A stretch of 64,000 bases of DNA from Agromyces subbeticus DSM 16689 (GTDB taxonomy: Bacteria > Actinomycetota > Actinomycetes > Actinomycetales > Microbacteriaceae): contig NZ_ATXG01000008.1 of assembly GCF_000421565.1 (NCBI RefSeq), positions 62,001-126,000 of the forward strand, in the 5' to 3' direction. Positions 54,733 to 62,619 of the stretch are shown here, piece after piece (within the stretch, counting starts at the first letter, position 1; each line of letters begins with the position of its first letter). A program made the translations under genes and the position numbers. The notes under the pieces are model-generated. The model had not been told where the DNA came from. It saw only the letters and a list, made by a program, of their open reading frames with translations, and did no database searches.

Positions 54733-56276
54733 GCGAGCCACCCCGCATCACGCAGTGCCTGTTTCGCGTCGTCTCTGGCCGAATACGGAATCTTCACGCC
54801 CTTCACCTCGTGGTAGTCCTCGTGGCCGGGCCCGGCGTAGAGGATCGCGTCGCCCTCGCCCGCGAGGGCGAGCGCTGCCCGGAAGGCCTCGCGCGGGTCG
54901 GCGATCTCGTGGATCTCGCGATCGGGCACAGCGACCCGGGCGCCGTCGATGAGTGCGGCACGGATCGCCGCCGGATCCTCGAAGCGCGGGTGGAAGTCGG
55001 TGACCACGACGACATCGGCGCCGCGCGCGGCGATGGCACCCATCTCGGCGCGCTTCGTCGTGTCGCGGTCGCCGTCGGCGCCGAAGACCATGACCACACG
55101 GCCGTTGGTGCTGCGGCGGATCGCGCCGAGGGTCTGCAGGAAGGCATCGGGACTGTGCCCGTAGTCGATGTAGACGACGGGTCCGCGGTCGCCCGAGATG
55201 CGTTCGGCCCGGCCCGGGATGTACGCGTCGACGCCACCGTCGCGCTCGAGCGCGGCGGCGATGACGTCGAGGTCGTAACCCGCCTGGGTGAGCATCACGA
55301 TCGCGAGGGCGGCATTGGCGGCCATGTACCAGCCGAGCAACGGCACTTGCGTCTCGAGACGGCGCCCGCCCGGACCCTCGAGCAGGAAGGAGGTGTGATC
55401 GGCACCCTCTTCGAGCACCGTGATGCGCCAATCGGCATCGACGCCGTCGACCGTCGTGAGCGTGGTGACCGGAATGCGCGACTCGGCGACGAGCCGGCCG
55501 CCCCACTCGGAATCGATCGTGATCACACCGCGACGCGATCGCTCGGGCTGGAAGAGCTCTCGCTTCGCCTCGAAGTACTCGTTCATCGAGGTGTAGTCGT
55601 CGAGATGGTCGTGGGTGAGGTTCGTGAAGCCCACCACGTCGAAGACGAGCCCGTCGACGCGGTGACGCGAGAGCGCCTGCGCCGAGACCTCGACGCCGAC
55701 GGCTCGAACCTCGACCTCGCGCATGCGGGCCAGCAGCGCGTGCAGTTCGCTCGCCTCGGGCGTGGTGAGCGAGCTCGTCACGGCTTCGTCGCCGATGCGG
55801 CGCTCGGCCGTCGAGGTGAGCCCGGCCATCACGCCGAGCTGGCGCAGCATGCCGTAGAGCAGGTAGACGACGCTCGTCTTGCCGTTCGTGCCGGTCACCG
55901 CGAAGAGCGTGGCTGGATTCTCGGCAGTGCGGTGGATCCACGCGGCGACGTCGCCGAGTGCCGCACGCGCGTCGTCGGTGACGAGGATCGGCAGGCCCGC
56001 TTCGGCGGCGTGCACTGCACCCGCGGAATCGGTGAGCAGCGCGACGGCCCCGGCGTCGCGCGCCGCTGCGGCGAACTCGGCACCGTGGGCGTTTCGGCCG
56101 GGAACTCCGACGTAGAGGTCACCCGGTTGCACGGCCTTCGACGACAGGCCGACACCGGTCACCTCGATGCCGTCGATCTCGCCGAGCACGGTGAACTCGA
56201 ACGCGTCGGCGAGGCCGGAGAGCGATCGGGGACTCGGGTGCTTCGGCCGGAGAGCCGTGAGAGGCGATCCGGTCAC
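54729..56276 (-). CDS. murE: UDP-MurNAc-tripeptide synthetase MurE (atypical third-residue motif)
   Basis: Adds the third amino acid of the stem peptide. 515 aa: N-domain (GIEVTGVGLSSKAVQPGDLY), ATP loop FAVTGTNGKTSVVYLLYGML, SLTTPEASELHALLARM, FTNLTHDHLDDYTSMNEYFE with AKRELF holding the carbamylated lysine. The specificity motif reads TDFHPRFEDP: Phe428-His429-Pro-Arg replaces the DNPR that contacts meso-diaminopimelate. This suggests another diamine or amino acid at position 3, as known for B-type peptidoglycan of Microbacteriaceae; the true substrate is not decided by sequence. Start GTG 56276, 13 nt after ftsI. Confidence 0.93.
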   Translation of the reverse strand: MTGSPLTALRPKHPSPRSLSGLADAFEFTVLGEIDGIEVTGVGLSSKAVQPGDLYVGVPGRNAHGAEFAAAARDAGAVALLTDSAGAVHAAEAGLPILVTDDARAALGDVAAWIHRTAENPATLFAVTGTNGKTSVVYLLYGMLRQLGVMAGLTSTAERRIGDEAVTSSLTTPEASELHALLARMREVEVRAVGVEVSAQALSRHRVDGLVFDVVGFTNLTHDHLDDYTSMNEYFEAKRELFQPERSRRGVITIDSEWGGRLVAESRIPVTTLTTVDGVDADWRITVLEEGADHTSFLLEGPGGRRLETQVPLLGWYMAANAALAIVMLTQAGYDLDVIAAALERDGGVDAYIPGRAERISGDRGPVVYIDYGHSPDAFLQTLGAIRRSTNGRVVMVFGADGDRDTTKRAEMGAIAARGADVVVVTDFHPRFEDPAAIRAALIDGARVAVPDREIHEIADPREAFRAALALAGEGDAILYAGPGHEDYHEVKGVKIPYSARDDAKQALRDAGWLA

Positions 56277-56289
56277 GAACCCAACTTTC

Positions 56290-58098
56290 TCACCAGGTAG
56301 CTGGCAGCTCGGGCGCCGGGGCGCCGGATGGAACGGTCCGGTACTTCTTCAGCACTTGGCTCATCACCTCTTGGAAGACGGGAGCGGATGCGGCGGACGA
56401 ATTCATCTTAACGGCATTCATGTAGCTCACCGAAACGACGAACTGCGGGTCATCGGCGGGCGCAAAACCCGACACCGAGACGAGGTACTCCTTGAGGTAG
56501 CCGCCCTCGCCGTCGGGCACCTGTGCCGTGCCCGTCTTGGCCGCGACCCGGTACCCGGGAATGTTCCACTCGTCGGAGAGCCATGCGTCCTGATAGACCC
56601 GCTCGAGCATCTGGCTCGTCGCGTTCGCCGCTTCGGGCGAGATCACCTGTTCTCCTTGCGAGGCAGGGGAGGTCGCAGTGCCGTCGTCGCCGACGCATCC
56701 GTCGACGAGGCTGACCGGCATGCGGACCCCGCCGTTCGCGATCGTCTGGTAGGCGCTCGCGATCTGCACGGCGGTCGTGGTGAGCCCCTGGCCGAACATG
56801 GTCGCGTATTTGGTCTGGTTGTCCCAGTCGTCGGGGTCTCCGTGCAGGTCGCCGGGTTCCTCCGCGGGGAAGTCCACCTCGGTCTTGGCACCGAGTCCGA
56901 ACTTCAGCATGTCGTCGTACCGCGCCCGGTCGGTCATGAGCTCGCCGAACTGCGACATGCCCGTGTTCGACGACTCCACGAGCACGCCCGTGAGAGTCAG
57001 GTTCTGGTCGTCGTGACCGGAACTGTCATTGATGTTCGCCCCGTTGGGGAAGACGATGCGATACGGCGCGACGACCTGGCTCAACGGGTCGGCTTTGCCT
57101 GCGTTGATGACGGATGCAGCGGTCAGCGCCTTGAACGTCGACCCGGGCTCGAACGGAGCGGTGAAGGAGCGAGAGCCGCGATCCGCCTTGTCGGTCGCCG
57201 AGGGATCGTTCGGGTCGACCGTCGGCACGTCGGCGACAGCCAGCAATCGCCCGGTCTTCACCTCCATGACGGTGACCATCGCCCAGGATGCCCCGACCGC
57301 TTGCCGTTGCGCCTCTGCGATGCGCTGCACTTCCCACTGCAGATCGGTGTCGATCGTGAGTTTCAGCGTGCCGCCGTCGTGCGCCTGCTCGTGGACGATC
57401 TCGGTCCCGGGGATCTTCACCCAGTCCTGCAGGCTGTGCAGGTAGCTCACTTCGCCGTTGGCACCGGCGAGGCACTTGTCTTCGGCGAGCTCGATACCGG
57501 CGACCGGAGCGCCATCAGGGTCGACCCAGCCGACGAGGTTGCCGGCGACGGCGCCGTTCGGGTACCGGCGGCTCGGGTGCTCGTCGGCATAGACCCACGG
57601 GATGTCGAGCGCCTTGACCCGTTCGTAGGTCTCGGTGTCGACGAGCTTGGCGACGTAGGCGTAGTCGGAGTCGGGATCCGCTGCGAGCTCGGACGCGATG
57701 ATGCCCTGCACCTGGTCGCCGGTGAGCCCGACCTCGGCGCCGAGTTCGGCCGCGAGCTGCGCAAGCGGCACTTCGACCTCCATCGTCTTGTCGGGATTCT
57801 CGGGATCGGGCACGTCGCGCTCGACGAGCGCCTTCGACGCCTGCTTCGGCGACAGCACGATGTCGTAGCGCATGACACTGTCGGCGAGCACCTTGCCGTT
57901 CGCGTCGACGATGTCGCCACGTGAGCCCCAGACGGTGACGGGCTGAGACCGCGCATCCTGAGCCTGTTCATTGAGTTCCGAGGCGCGAACGACCTGGATG
58001 TCGACGAGCCGCACGACGAACACGCCCACGAGCGCGATCAGCAGTGCCGCCGAGAGCAGGATCCGCCGCATCGGATGACGACTGGTGCGGTTCTTCAC
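56290..58098 (-). CDS. ftsI: Septal transpeptidase FtsI / penicillin-binding protein 2
   Basis: Class B penicillin-binding protein that crosslinks septal wall together with FtsW. 602 aa: one membrane anchor (about 11-30), the pedestal domain (GSRGDIVDANGKVLADSVMR to about 245), and the transpeptidase domain with Ser320-xx-Lys323 (FEPGSTFKAL), SSN at 376-378 and KTG near 520 (RVAAKTGTAQVPDGEGGYLK). There are no PASTA domains. It lies 26 nt after the FtsL-like gene and 13 nt before murE. Confidence 0.95.
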   Translation of the reverse strand: MKNRTSRHPMRRILLSAALLIALVGVFVVRLVDIQVVRASELNEQAQDARSQPVTVWGSRGDIVDANGKVLADSVMRYDIVLSPKQASKALVERDVPDPENPDKTMEVEVPLAQLAAELGAEVGLTGDQVQGIIASELAADPDSDYAYVAKLVDTETYERVKALDIPWVYADEHPSRRYPNGAVAGNLVGWVDPDGAPVAGIELAEDKCLAGANGEVSYLHSLQDWVKIPGTEIVHEQAHDGGTLKLTIDTDLQWEVQRIAEAQRQAVGASWAMVTVMEVKTGRLLAVADVPTVDPNDPSATDKADRGSRSFTAPFEPGSTFKALTAASVINAGKADPLSQVVAPYRIVFPNGANINDSSGHDDQNLTLTGVLVESSNTGMSQFGELMTDRARYDDMLKFGLGAKTEVDFPAEEPGDLHGDPDDWDNQTKYATMFGQGLTTTAVQIASAYQTIANGGVRMPVSLVDGCVGDDGTATSPASQGEQVISPEAANATSQMLERVYQDAWLSDEWNIPGYRVAAKTGTAQVPDGEGGYLKEYLVSVSGFAPADDPQFVVSVSYMNAVKMNSSAASAPVFQEVMSQVLKKYRTVPSGAPAPELPATW

Positions 58099-58124
58099 TT
58101 CGATCCTCGCAAACGATCGTGCGG

Positions 58125-58694
58125 TCAGTGCGTGGCGGGCGTCGGGAGGGCCCCCTCGACCGGCGCCTGCGTCGCCGCGTCGGCGGCCTGATCAGGGATT
58201 CCCCCGGTCGGAGTCTGCCCCGAAGCCTGCTCGCCGCTCGGCGGCACGCCGTCGATGAGCGCATTCGGGACGAGCGGTGCAGACGCCGAAGCGCCGCCAG
58301 TCGCCGCGGTGGGCTGACCGAGCACTGCGCCGTCGGAGAGCCTGAGGTAGACCGGGTTGGCGTTCGGGACCATGCCGAGCCCTTCGGCCTTCGTCGCGAG
58401 GAACTGCGGCGACTCGACGCGGTCGAGCTCTTCGGCGAGCTTCTGCTCCTCACGGGTGAGCGTGCCCTGCTGGGTCTGCAGTCCGTCGATCTCGTACGCT
58501 CCCTGCGTGACGGCGATCGAGAGCAGGAGCTGCGCGACGATGATGATCGCCACCCCGCCGAGCGCGATGACCGCATAGGCGAGGCGCGGCTTCTGGCGGA
58601 CGGCCCGTTCGGGGGCGGGGCGCAAGCGGCGCGGAGCACGTTCGGGTCCGACCCGGCGCGGTGCCGGAATGGACTGGGCCGGCAGTGCGCTCAT
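58125..58694 (-). CDS. FtsL-like bitopic division protein
   Basis: Between rsmH and ftsI, where ftsL always lies. 189 aa: a basic Pro/Arg-rich cytoplasmic tail (about 1-38), a membrane helix at about 39-62 (AYAVIALGGVAIIIVAQLLL), a short coiled coil (YEIDGLQTQQGTLTREEQKL, then AEELDRVESPQFLATKAEGL) and a long Ala/Pro/Gly-rich extracytoplasmic tail (about 125-189) that is unusual for FtsL. Sequence conservation is low in this family; position and topology carry the call. ATG 58694 overlaps the rsmH stop as ATGA. Confidence 0.8.
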   Translation of the reverse strand: MSALPAQSIPAPRRVGPERAPRRLRPAPERAVRQKPRLAYAVIALGGVAIIIVAQLLLSIAVTQGAYEIDGLQTQQGTLTREEQKLAEELDRVESPQFLATKAEGLGMVPNANPVYLRLSDGAVLGQPTAATGGASASAPLVPNALIDGVPPSGEQASGQTPTGGIPDQAADAATQAPVEGALPTPATH

Positions 58695-59644
58695 GACGGC
58701 CTCCTGACTCGTTCGGCGGCTCGGAGCCGCACGGGCTTCGCACGCGGGTTCTCAGCCTGCTCGGCCTCGCTCGCGAGTTCGGCCCCTCGCACGAGGAGCT
58801 TGAACACGGGGCGATGCTCGGGCAGCTCCATCGGCAGCCCGGCGGGTGCCGTGGAACTGGAGGCGGCGCTGAGCGCGCGCTTGACGATGCGGTCTTCGAG
58901 CGACTGGTAGGCCAGCACGACGATGCGACCGCCGACGGCGATCGTGTCGAGGGCGGCGGGCATCGCCCGCTCGAGCACCGAGAGTTCTTCGTTCACCTCG
59001 ATGCGGAGGGCCTGGAAGACGCGTTTCGCCGGGTGTCCCTGGCGCTGGATCGCGACCGGAGTCGCCGCCTGGATGATGGAGACGAGCTCGGCCGAACGGT
59101 TGATCGGGGCCTCCGCTCGCGCTCGGACGATCGCGCGTGCGTATCGTGCGGCGAGCTTCTCCTCGCCGTAGTCGAGGAAGATGCGACGCAGTTCCTCTTC
59201 GCTCTCTTCGGCGATGACGTCGGCCGCTGTGCGGCCGCTCGTGAAGTCCATGCGCATGTCGAGCGGCGCATCCTTCGAGTAGGCGAAGCCGCGCTCGGCG
59301 CGGTCGAGCTGCAACGACGAGACGCCGAGGTCGAAGAGCACGCCCTGCACCTCGCTGAAGCCCTCCGAACGCACGGCGCGCGCGATGCCGTCGTACACGG
59401 TGTGCACGAACCGTGCACGATCGCCGAATCTGGCGAGTCGCTCGCGGGCGATGTCGAGGGCATCGGTGTCGCGGTCGAGACCGATGACGGTGAGACGCGG
59501 GAAACGCTCGAGGAATGCCGCGGTGTGACCGCCCATGCCGAGCGTCGCGTCGACGAGCACGGCGTCATCGCCCTCGAGGGCTGGAGCCAGGAGTTCGAGC
59601 GTGCGCTCGAGCATGACCGGGGTGTGAATGCGTTCGATGTCCAT
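58691..59644 (-). CDS. rsmH: 16S rRNA (cytosine-1402-N4)-methyltransferase RsmH
   Basis: SAM-dependent methylation of 16S rRNA C1402. 317 aa: HTPVMLERTLELLAPALEGD, DATLGMGGHTAAFLERFP (SAM loop), GLDRDTDALDIARERLARFG, FDLGVSSLQLDRAERGFAYS, PLDMRMD, RIVVLAYQSLEDRIVKRAL. ATG 59644 has a perfect GAGGAGG 5-6 nt upstream, so it is favoured over the open frame upstream. Second gene of the dcw cluster. Confidence 0.97.
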   Translation of the reverse strand: MDIERIHTPVMLERTLELLAPALEGDDAVLVDATLGMGGHTAAFLERFPRLTVIGLDRDTDALDIARERLARFGDRARFVHTVYDGIARAVRSEGFSEVQGVLFDLGVSSLQLDRAERGFAYSKDAPLDMRMDFTSGRTAADVIAEESEEELRRIFLDYGEEKLAARYARAIVRARAEAPINRSAELVSIIQAATPVAIQRQGHPAKRVFQALRIEVNEELSVLERAMPAALDTIAVGGRIVVLAYQSLEDRIVKRALSAASSSTAPAGLPMELPEHRPVFKLLVRGAELASEAEQAENPRAKPVRLRAAERVRRPS

Positions 59645-59747
59645 GATTCCTCCTCGCCTTCCGGGCCTCGGGTTCGGATCCCCATCCGTTCGTCCTGATG
59701 CGGGGAAGTGCACCAGGCGCGGCCGGCTGGGAGTCGGAGCCCGAGGA

Positions 59748-60179
59748 TCAGAAGAGCCCGGGGATCACCTCCTCCGCCGTATCCGCGAAGGCCGCCTCTT
59801 GCTCGGCGAGGTAGCTCTGCCACGCCGTCGCGTCCCAGATCTCCACCCGGCTGCCCGTTCCGATGACCGTGAGGTCGCGGTCGAGGCCGGCGTACGCACG
59901 AAGCGTGGCGGGGATGGTGACGCGATGCTGCTTGTCGGGGGTCTCCGCGGAAGCCCCCGAGAGGAAGACGCGCATGTAGTCGCGCGCCTGCTTGCTCGTT
60001 ACCGGGGCCTGGCGGATCTTGTCGCTCATGCTCTCGAACTCACGCGCACTGAACACGTAGATGCAGTGCTCCTGCCCACGCGTGAGCACGAGACCGCTCG
60101 AGAGCTCCTCCCGGAACTTCGCCGGAAGAATGACGCGGCCTTTCTCATCGAGCTTCGGTTCATAGCTGCCGAGGAACAC
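59748..60179 (-). CDS. mraZ: Transcriptional regulator MraZ
   Basis: AbrB-like regulator of the dcw cluster. 143 aa with two SpoVT/AbrB repeats: [20 protein letters not shown] near the start and [12 protein letters not shown]-type segment [20 protein letters not shown] at about 80-100, each with the DxxGR-like or DKxxR core. Start GTG 60179 by family length; GTG 60182 next to it has better spacing from GGAGG. Its own binding repeats lie about 40-60 nt upstream, so it is autoregulated. First gene of the cluster. Confidence 0.95.
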   Translation of the reverse strand: MFLGSYEPKLDEKGRVILPAKFREELSSGLVLTRGQEHCIYVFSAREFESMSDKIRQAPVTSKQARDYMRVFLSGASAETPDKQHRVTIPATLRAYAGLDRDLTVIGTGSRVEIWDATAWQSYLAEQEAAFADTAEEVIPGLF

Positions 60180-60217
60180 CACACCACCCCCTTTCCTCCG
60201 GCCAGAATCCAGGTAAC

Positions 60218-60242
60218 CCCACTTTACTCCACTCTCATCCAC
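60218..60242 (-). promoter_or_regulatory. MraZ boxes upstream of mraZ
   Basis: Minus strand: GTGGA, five bases, GTGGA, five bases, GTGGG. Three GTGG(A/G) repeats with a 10-bp period match the known MraZ-type binding array at dcw promoters. Confidence 0.8.
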
Positions 60243-60444
60243 CGATCAACGACATTCGCTCGTTTTCGGCACTTTTCAGCTGGGAGTTCCCCGTCAACAC
60301 TGGAATCCGCGCCGTGGAGCGGAGTGGAGGAAATGCGGTCGGGGGTGGATGCCCAGCCGGCGTGTTCGTGGGAGGCCACGGCGCAGCGGGCCGGAGTTCA
60401 GCCTCGGGCGCGCTGAATTCCGGCCTTCAGGCCGACGCGCGCAC
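60243..60444 (-). other. mraZ promoter region
   Basis: Noncoding. TTGACG at 60292-60297 (minus strand) is a candidate -35, but no clear -10 follows at 16-18 nt. A plus/minus hairpin (GGAGTTCAGC/GCTGAATTCC, near 60391-60420) and a small GGCCT/AGGCC stem lie further up; nothing else is recognisable. Confidence 0.4.
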
Positions 60445-60477
60445 GAAAAAACGGGCCGATCCGAAGATCGACCCGTT
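60445..60477 (-). terminator. Rho-independent terminator of the DUF3040 gene
   Basis: Minus strand: AACGGGTCGATC, TTCG tetraloop, GATCGGCCCGTT, running into six T. A 12-bp stem with one G-T pair, and the only classic intrinsic terminator with a T run in the window. Confidence 0.93.
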
Positions 60478-60499
60478 CAGGTGGTGCGAAGTGGAGGGC

Positions 60500-60889
60500 T
60501 CAGTCATGGCCGTCTTGACGGCGGTCCCAGCGATCGTTCATGCGGTCCATGAAGCCCCCGCCGGTGGTGCGACGACCCGACTGGGCATTCGCGGCCGGCT
60601 CGGACGGAGCGGCAGACACAGCCCCGCGCTTCGACGGCGTGGTCGCAACGAGTACCCCGGCGAACATCACGGCGAAGCCGATGACACCGATGACGAGCAG
60701 CTGCGAAGCCACCCCGGCGATGAGTGCGCCGGCGCCGGCGACGGCGAGCAGCACGCCGAGCACGATGGCTCGGTAGTTCGGTCGGCGTCCCCGAACGCCG
60801 CCGACTGCATGCACGAAGTCGGCGTCATTGCGATAGAGGTTGCGCTCCATCTCCTCGAGAAGACGTTGCTCCTGCTCTGAAAGCGGCAT
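60500..60889 (-). CDS. DUF3040 membrane protein (Rv2169c-like)
   Basis: 129 aa. N-terminal MPLSEQEQRLLEEMERNLYR, the DUF3040 signature, followed by two membrane helices at about 40-60 and 65-85 and a polar Ala/Arg/Asp-rich tail. Function unknown. In M. tuberculosis the relative Rv2169c also lies near mraZ, so the position is conserved. ATG 60889 with GAGGGGAATGAG upstream; TAGAAT at 60929-60934 gives a leader of about 33 nt. Confidence 0.9.
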   Translation of the reverse strand: MPLSEQEQRLLEEMERNLYRNDADFVHAVGGVRGRRPNYRAIVLGVLLAVAGAGALIAGVASQLLVIGVIGFAVMFAGVLVATTPSKRGAVSAAPSEPAANAQSGRRTTGGGFMDRMNDRWDRRQDGHD

Positions 60890-60928
60890 CTCATTCCCCT
60901 CAGGCTCGGGATCGACGCATCCGAGTCC

Positions 60929-60934
60929 ATTCTA
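60929..60934 (-). promoter_or_regulatory. -10 element of the DUF3040 gene
   Basis: TAGAAT on the minus strand, 39 nt before ATG 60889. It faces the idsA -10 on the other strand, so the two promoters overlap. Confidence 0.5.
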
Positions 60935-60951
60935 GCCCTGCCCCGCCTCGC

Positions 60952-60957
60952 TAGGCT
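60952..60957 (+). promoter_or_regulatory. -10-like hexamer of idsA (leaderless)
   Basis: TAGGCT, six bases (AGGCGG), GTG 60964. Confidence 0.5.
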
Positions 60958-60963
60958 AGGCGG

Positions 60964-62076
60964 GTGGCTCACGGTTCCCGGCTCGTCGATTTGGTGCACG
61001 AACGCATCGAGGATTTCCTCGCCGAACGCACTTCCATTCTCCGGGAGATCAGCCCCGACCTCGAACCGTTGGACGCGTTCTCAAGGCGGTTTCTCAGCGG
61101 CGGCAAGCGCTTCCGCGCGCTCTTCTGCTACTGGGGCTGGGAAGCGGTCGGCGGGCGCGGGTTCGACCCGTTCGCAGACGATCGCGGCCGTGATCGATTC
61201 CCCGTCGTCTCCGCGGCCTCAGCGCTCGAGATCTTCCACGCAGCGGCACTGCTTCACGACGACATCATCGACAACTCCGACACGCGCAGAGGTGCGCCAT
61301 CGGCGCACCGCCTGTTCGAGGGGTTGCACGCCGAGTCGGGCTGGGCGGGCAGCTCGGGCGAATTCGGCCGGGCTTCGGCGATCCTGCTCGGTGACCTGCT
61401 CCTCGGGTGGAGCGACGAGCTGCTCGACGAGGGACTCGCCGCCCTTCCCGACCGCGACGCCGCTCGCGCCGCACGTGCCGCGTTCATGCGCATGCGCACC
61501 GAGGTGACCGCAGGCCAGTACCTCGACATCCTCGAGGAACGAGCCTGGCTCACCCAGTCCGACTCCGAGCAGCGCCTTCGCGCTGAACGCGTGATCATCT
61601 ACAAGGCGGCGAAATACAGCGTCGAGGCGCCCCTCGTGATCGGTGGCGCCATCGCGGGCGCCTCGAGTGCGCAATTCGCAGCCCTGCGCGCGTTCGGGCT
61701 GCCGCTCGGCATCGCCTATCAGCTGCGCGACGACCTGCTCGGCGTCTTCGGGGACCCCGAGGTCACCGGCAAGCCGAGTGGCGACGATCTCAGAGAGGGC
61801 AAGCGCACGATGCTGATCGCGAGCGCTCGCGAACGACTCGCCCCTGGGCAGCGACGCCTGCTCGACGAGTTGCTCGGCGACCCCGAGCTCGAATCCGAAC
61901 AGGTGCGGATGCTGCAGCGCACCATTCGCGAATGCGGCGCGGTCGACGAGATCGAAGCGCTCATCGCCGCGAACGTCGCGACAGCCATGTCGGCGCTCGA
62001 TGATGCTCCGCTTAGCCGCGACGCGCGCGCCGAACTCGGCTCACTCGCGAGAGCGGTCACCCGCCGCACGAGCTGA
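60964..62076 (+). CDS. Polyprenyl (geranylgeranyl/farnesyl-type) diphosphate synthase
   Basis: Chain-elongating prenyltransferase that condenses isopentenyl diphosphate with allylic diphosphates. 370 aa. First aspartate motif DDIID at 99-103 (ALLHDDIIDNSDTRRG), GGKRFRALF near 47-54, YKAAKYSVEAPL, and the second aspartate region YQLRDDLLGVFGDPE. It resembles IdsA-type enzymes of mycobacteria, which lie next to the same neighbours. Product length cannot be read safely; C20 is most likely. Start GTG 60964, probably leaderless. Confidence 0.92.
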   Translation: MAHGSRLVDLVHERIEDFLAERTSILREISPDLEPLDAFSRRFLSGGKRFRALFCYWGWEAVGGRGFDPFADDRGRDRFPVVSAASALEIFHAAALLHDDIIDNSDTRRGAPSAHRLFEGLHAESGWAGSSGEFGRASAILLGDLLLGWSDELLDEGLAALPDRDAARAARAAFMRMRTEVTAGQYLDILEERAWLTQSDSEQRLRAERVIIYKAAKYSVEAPLVIGGAIAGASSAQFAALRAFGLPLGIAYQLRDDLLGVFGDPEVTGKPSGDDLREGKRTMLIASARERLAPGQRRLLDELLGDPELESEQVRMLQRTIRECGAVDEIEALIAANVATAMSALDDAPLSRDARAELGSLARAVTRRTS

Positions 62077-62106
62077 ACGACGCGTCGGCCGCCTTGCAGC
62101 CTGGTC

Positions 62107-62445
62107 TCAGGCGAGCGCCTGGGCGATGCGGCGAACCTCGGCCTTGCGACCGGCACGGAGTGCGGCGATCGGCGAGGTGCCCAGGCTGTCTTCCTCGGCG
62201 AGCATCCACTCGAGGGCCTCGGTATCGGTGAACCCGGCGTCGGCGAGCACGTTGGCCGTGCCGTGCAGCTCGGGCAACGGCTCGTCGTCGCGCAGGAATA
62301 CGGCGGGCACCTTCAGCACGCCGTCGATGCGCGCGGCGAGCAGGTGCCTGTCGTCGATGAGCCGGCGGATGCGGCTCGGGCTCTGCCCGAGCATCTCGAC
62401 GAGGTCGGGAACGGTCAGCCAGTCGGTTTCGGCAGCTTCGGTCAC
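62107..62445 (-). CDS. Rv2175c-family DNA-binding protein
   Basis: 112 aa with a winged helix-turn-helix at about 10-55 (WLTVPDLVEMLGQSPSRIRR, LIDDRHLLAARIDGVLKVPA) and a C-terminal helical domain (about 60-112: GFTDTEALEWMLAEEDSLGT, SPIAALRAGRKAEVRRIAQA). In M. tuberculosis the homologue Rv2175c is a substrate of the kinase PknL encoded next to it. Here a LysM gene separates it from the probable kinase. GTG 62445 with CAGTCT 6 nt upstream. Converges with idsA. Confidence 0.9.
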   Translation of the reverse strand: MTEAAETDWLTVPDLVEMLGQSPSRIRRLIDDRHLLAARIDGVLKVPAVFLRDDEPLPELHGTANVLADAGFTDTEALEWMLAEEDSLGTSPIAALRAGRKAEVRRIAQALA

Positions 62446-62451
62446 GGGTCA

Positions 62452-62457
62452 AGACTG
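62452..62457 (-). promoter_or_regulatory. -10-like hexamer of the Rv2175c-like gene (leaderless)
   Basis: CAGTCT, six bases, GTG 62445. The first base departs from TANNNT. Confidence 0.35.
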
Positions 62458-62619
62458 CCATGAGCCGGTGGCGTCCGGGAACAGGGTCGCGGTGCACTCG
62501 GGTCGAATCGCGGATCGAACGGCTTCGACGGACTCGCGCAGAGGTGTTTGACTCGCCCATATCGCTATGCGACGGTTGCCGCGGGGCCGGGAACGCGACG
62601 ACCGGCGAAGGGGGAGTTG

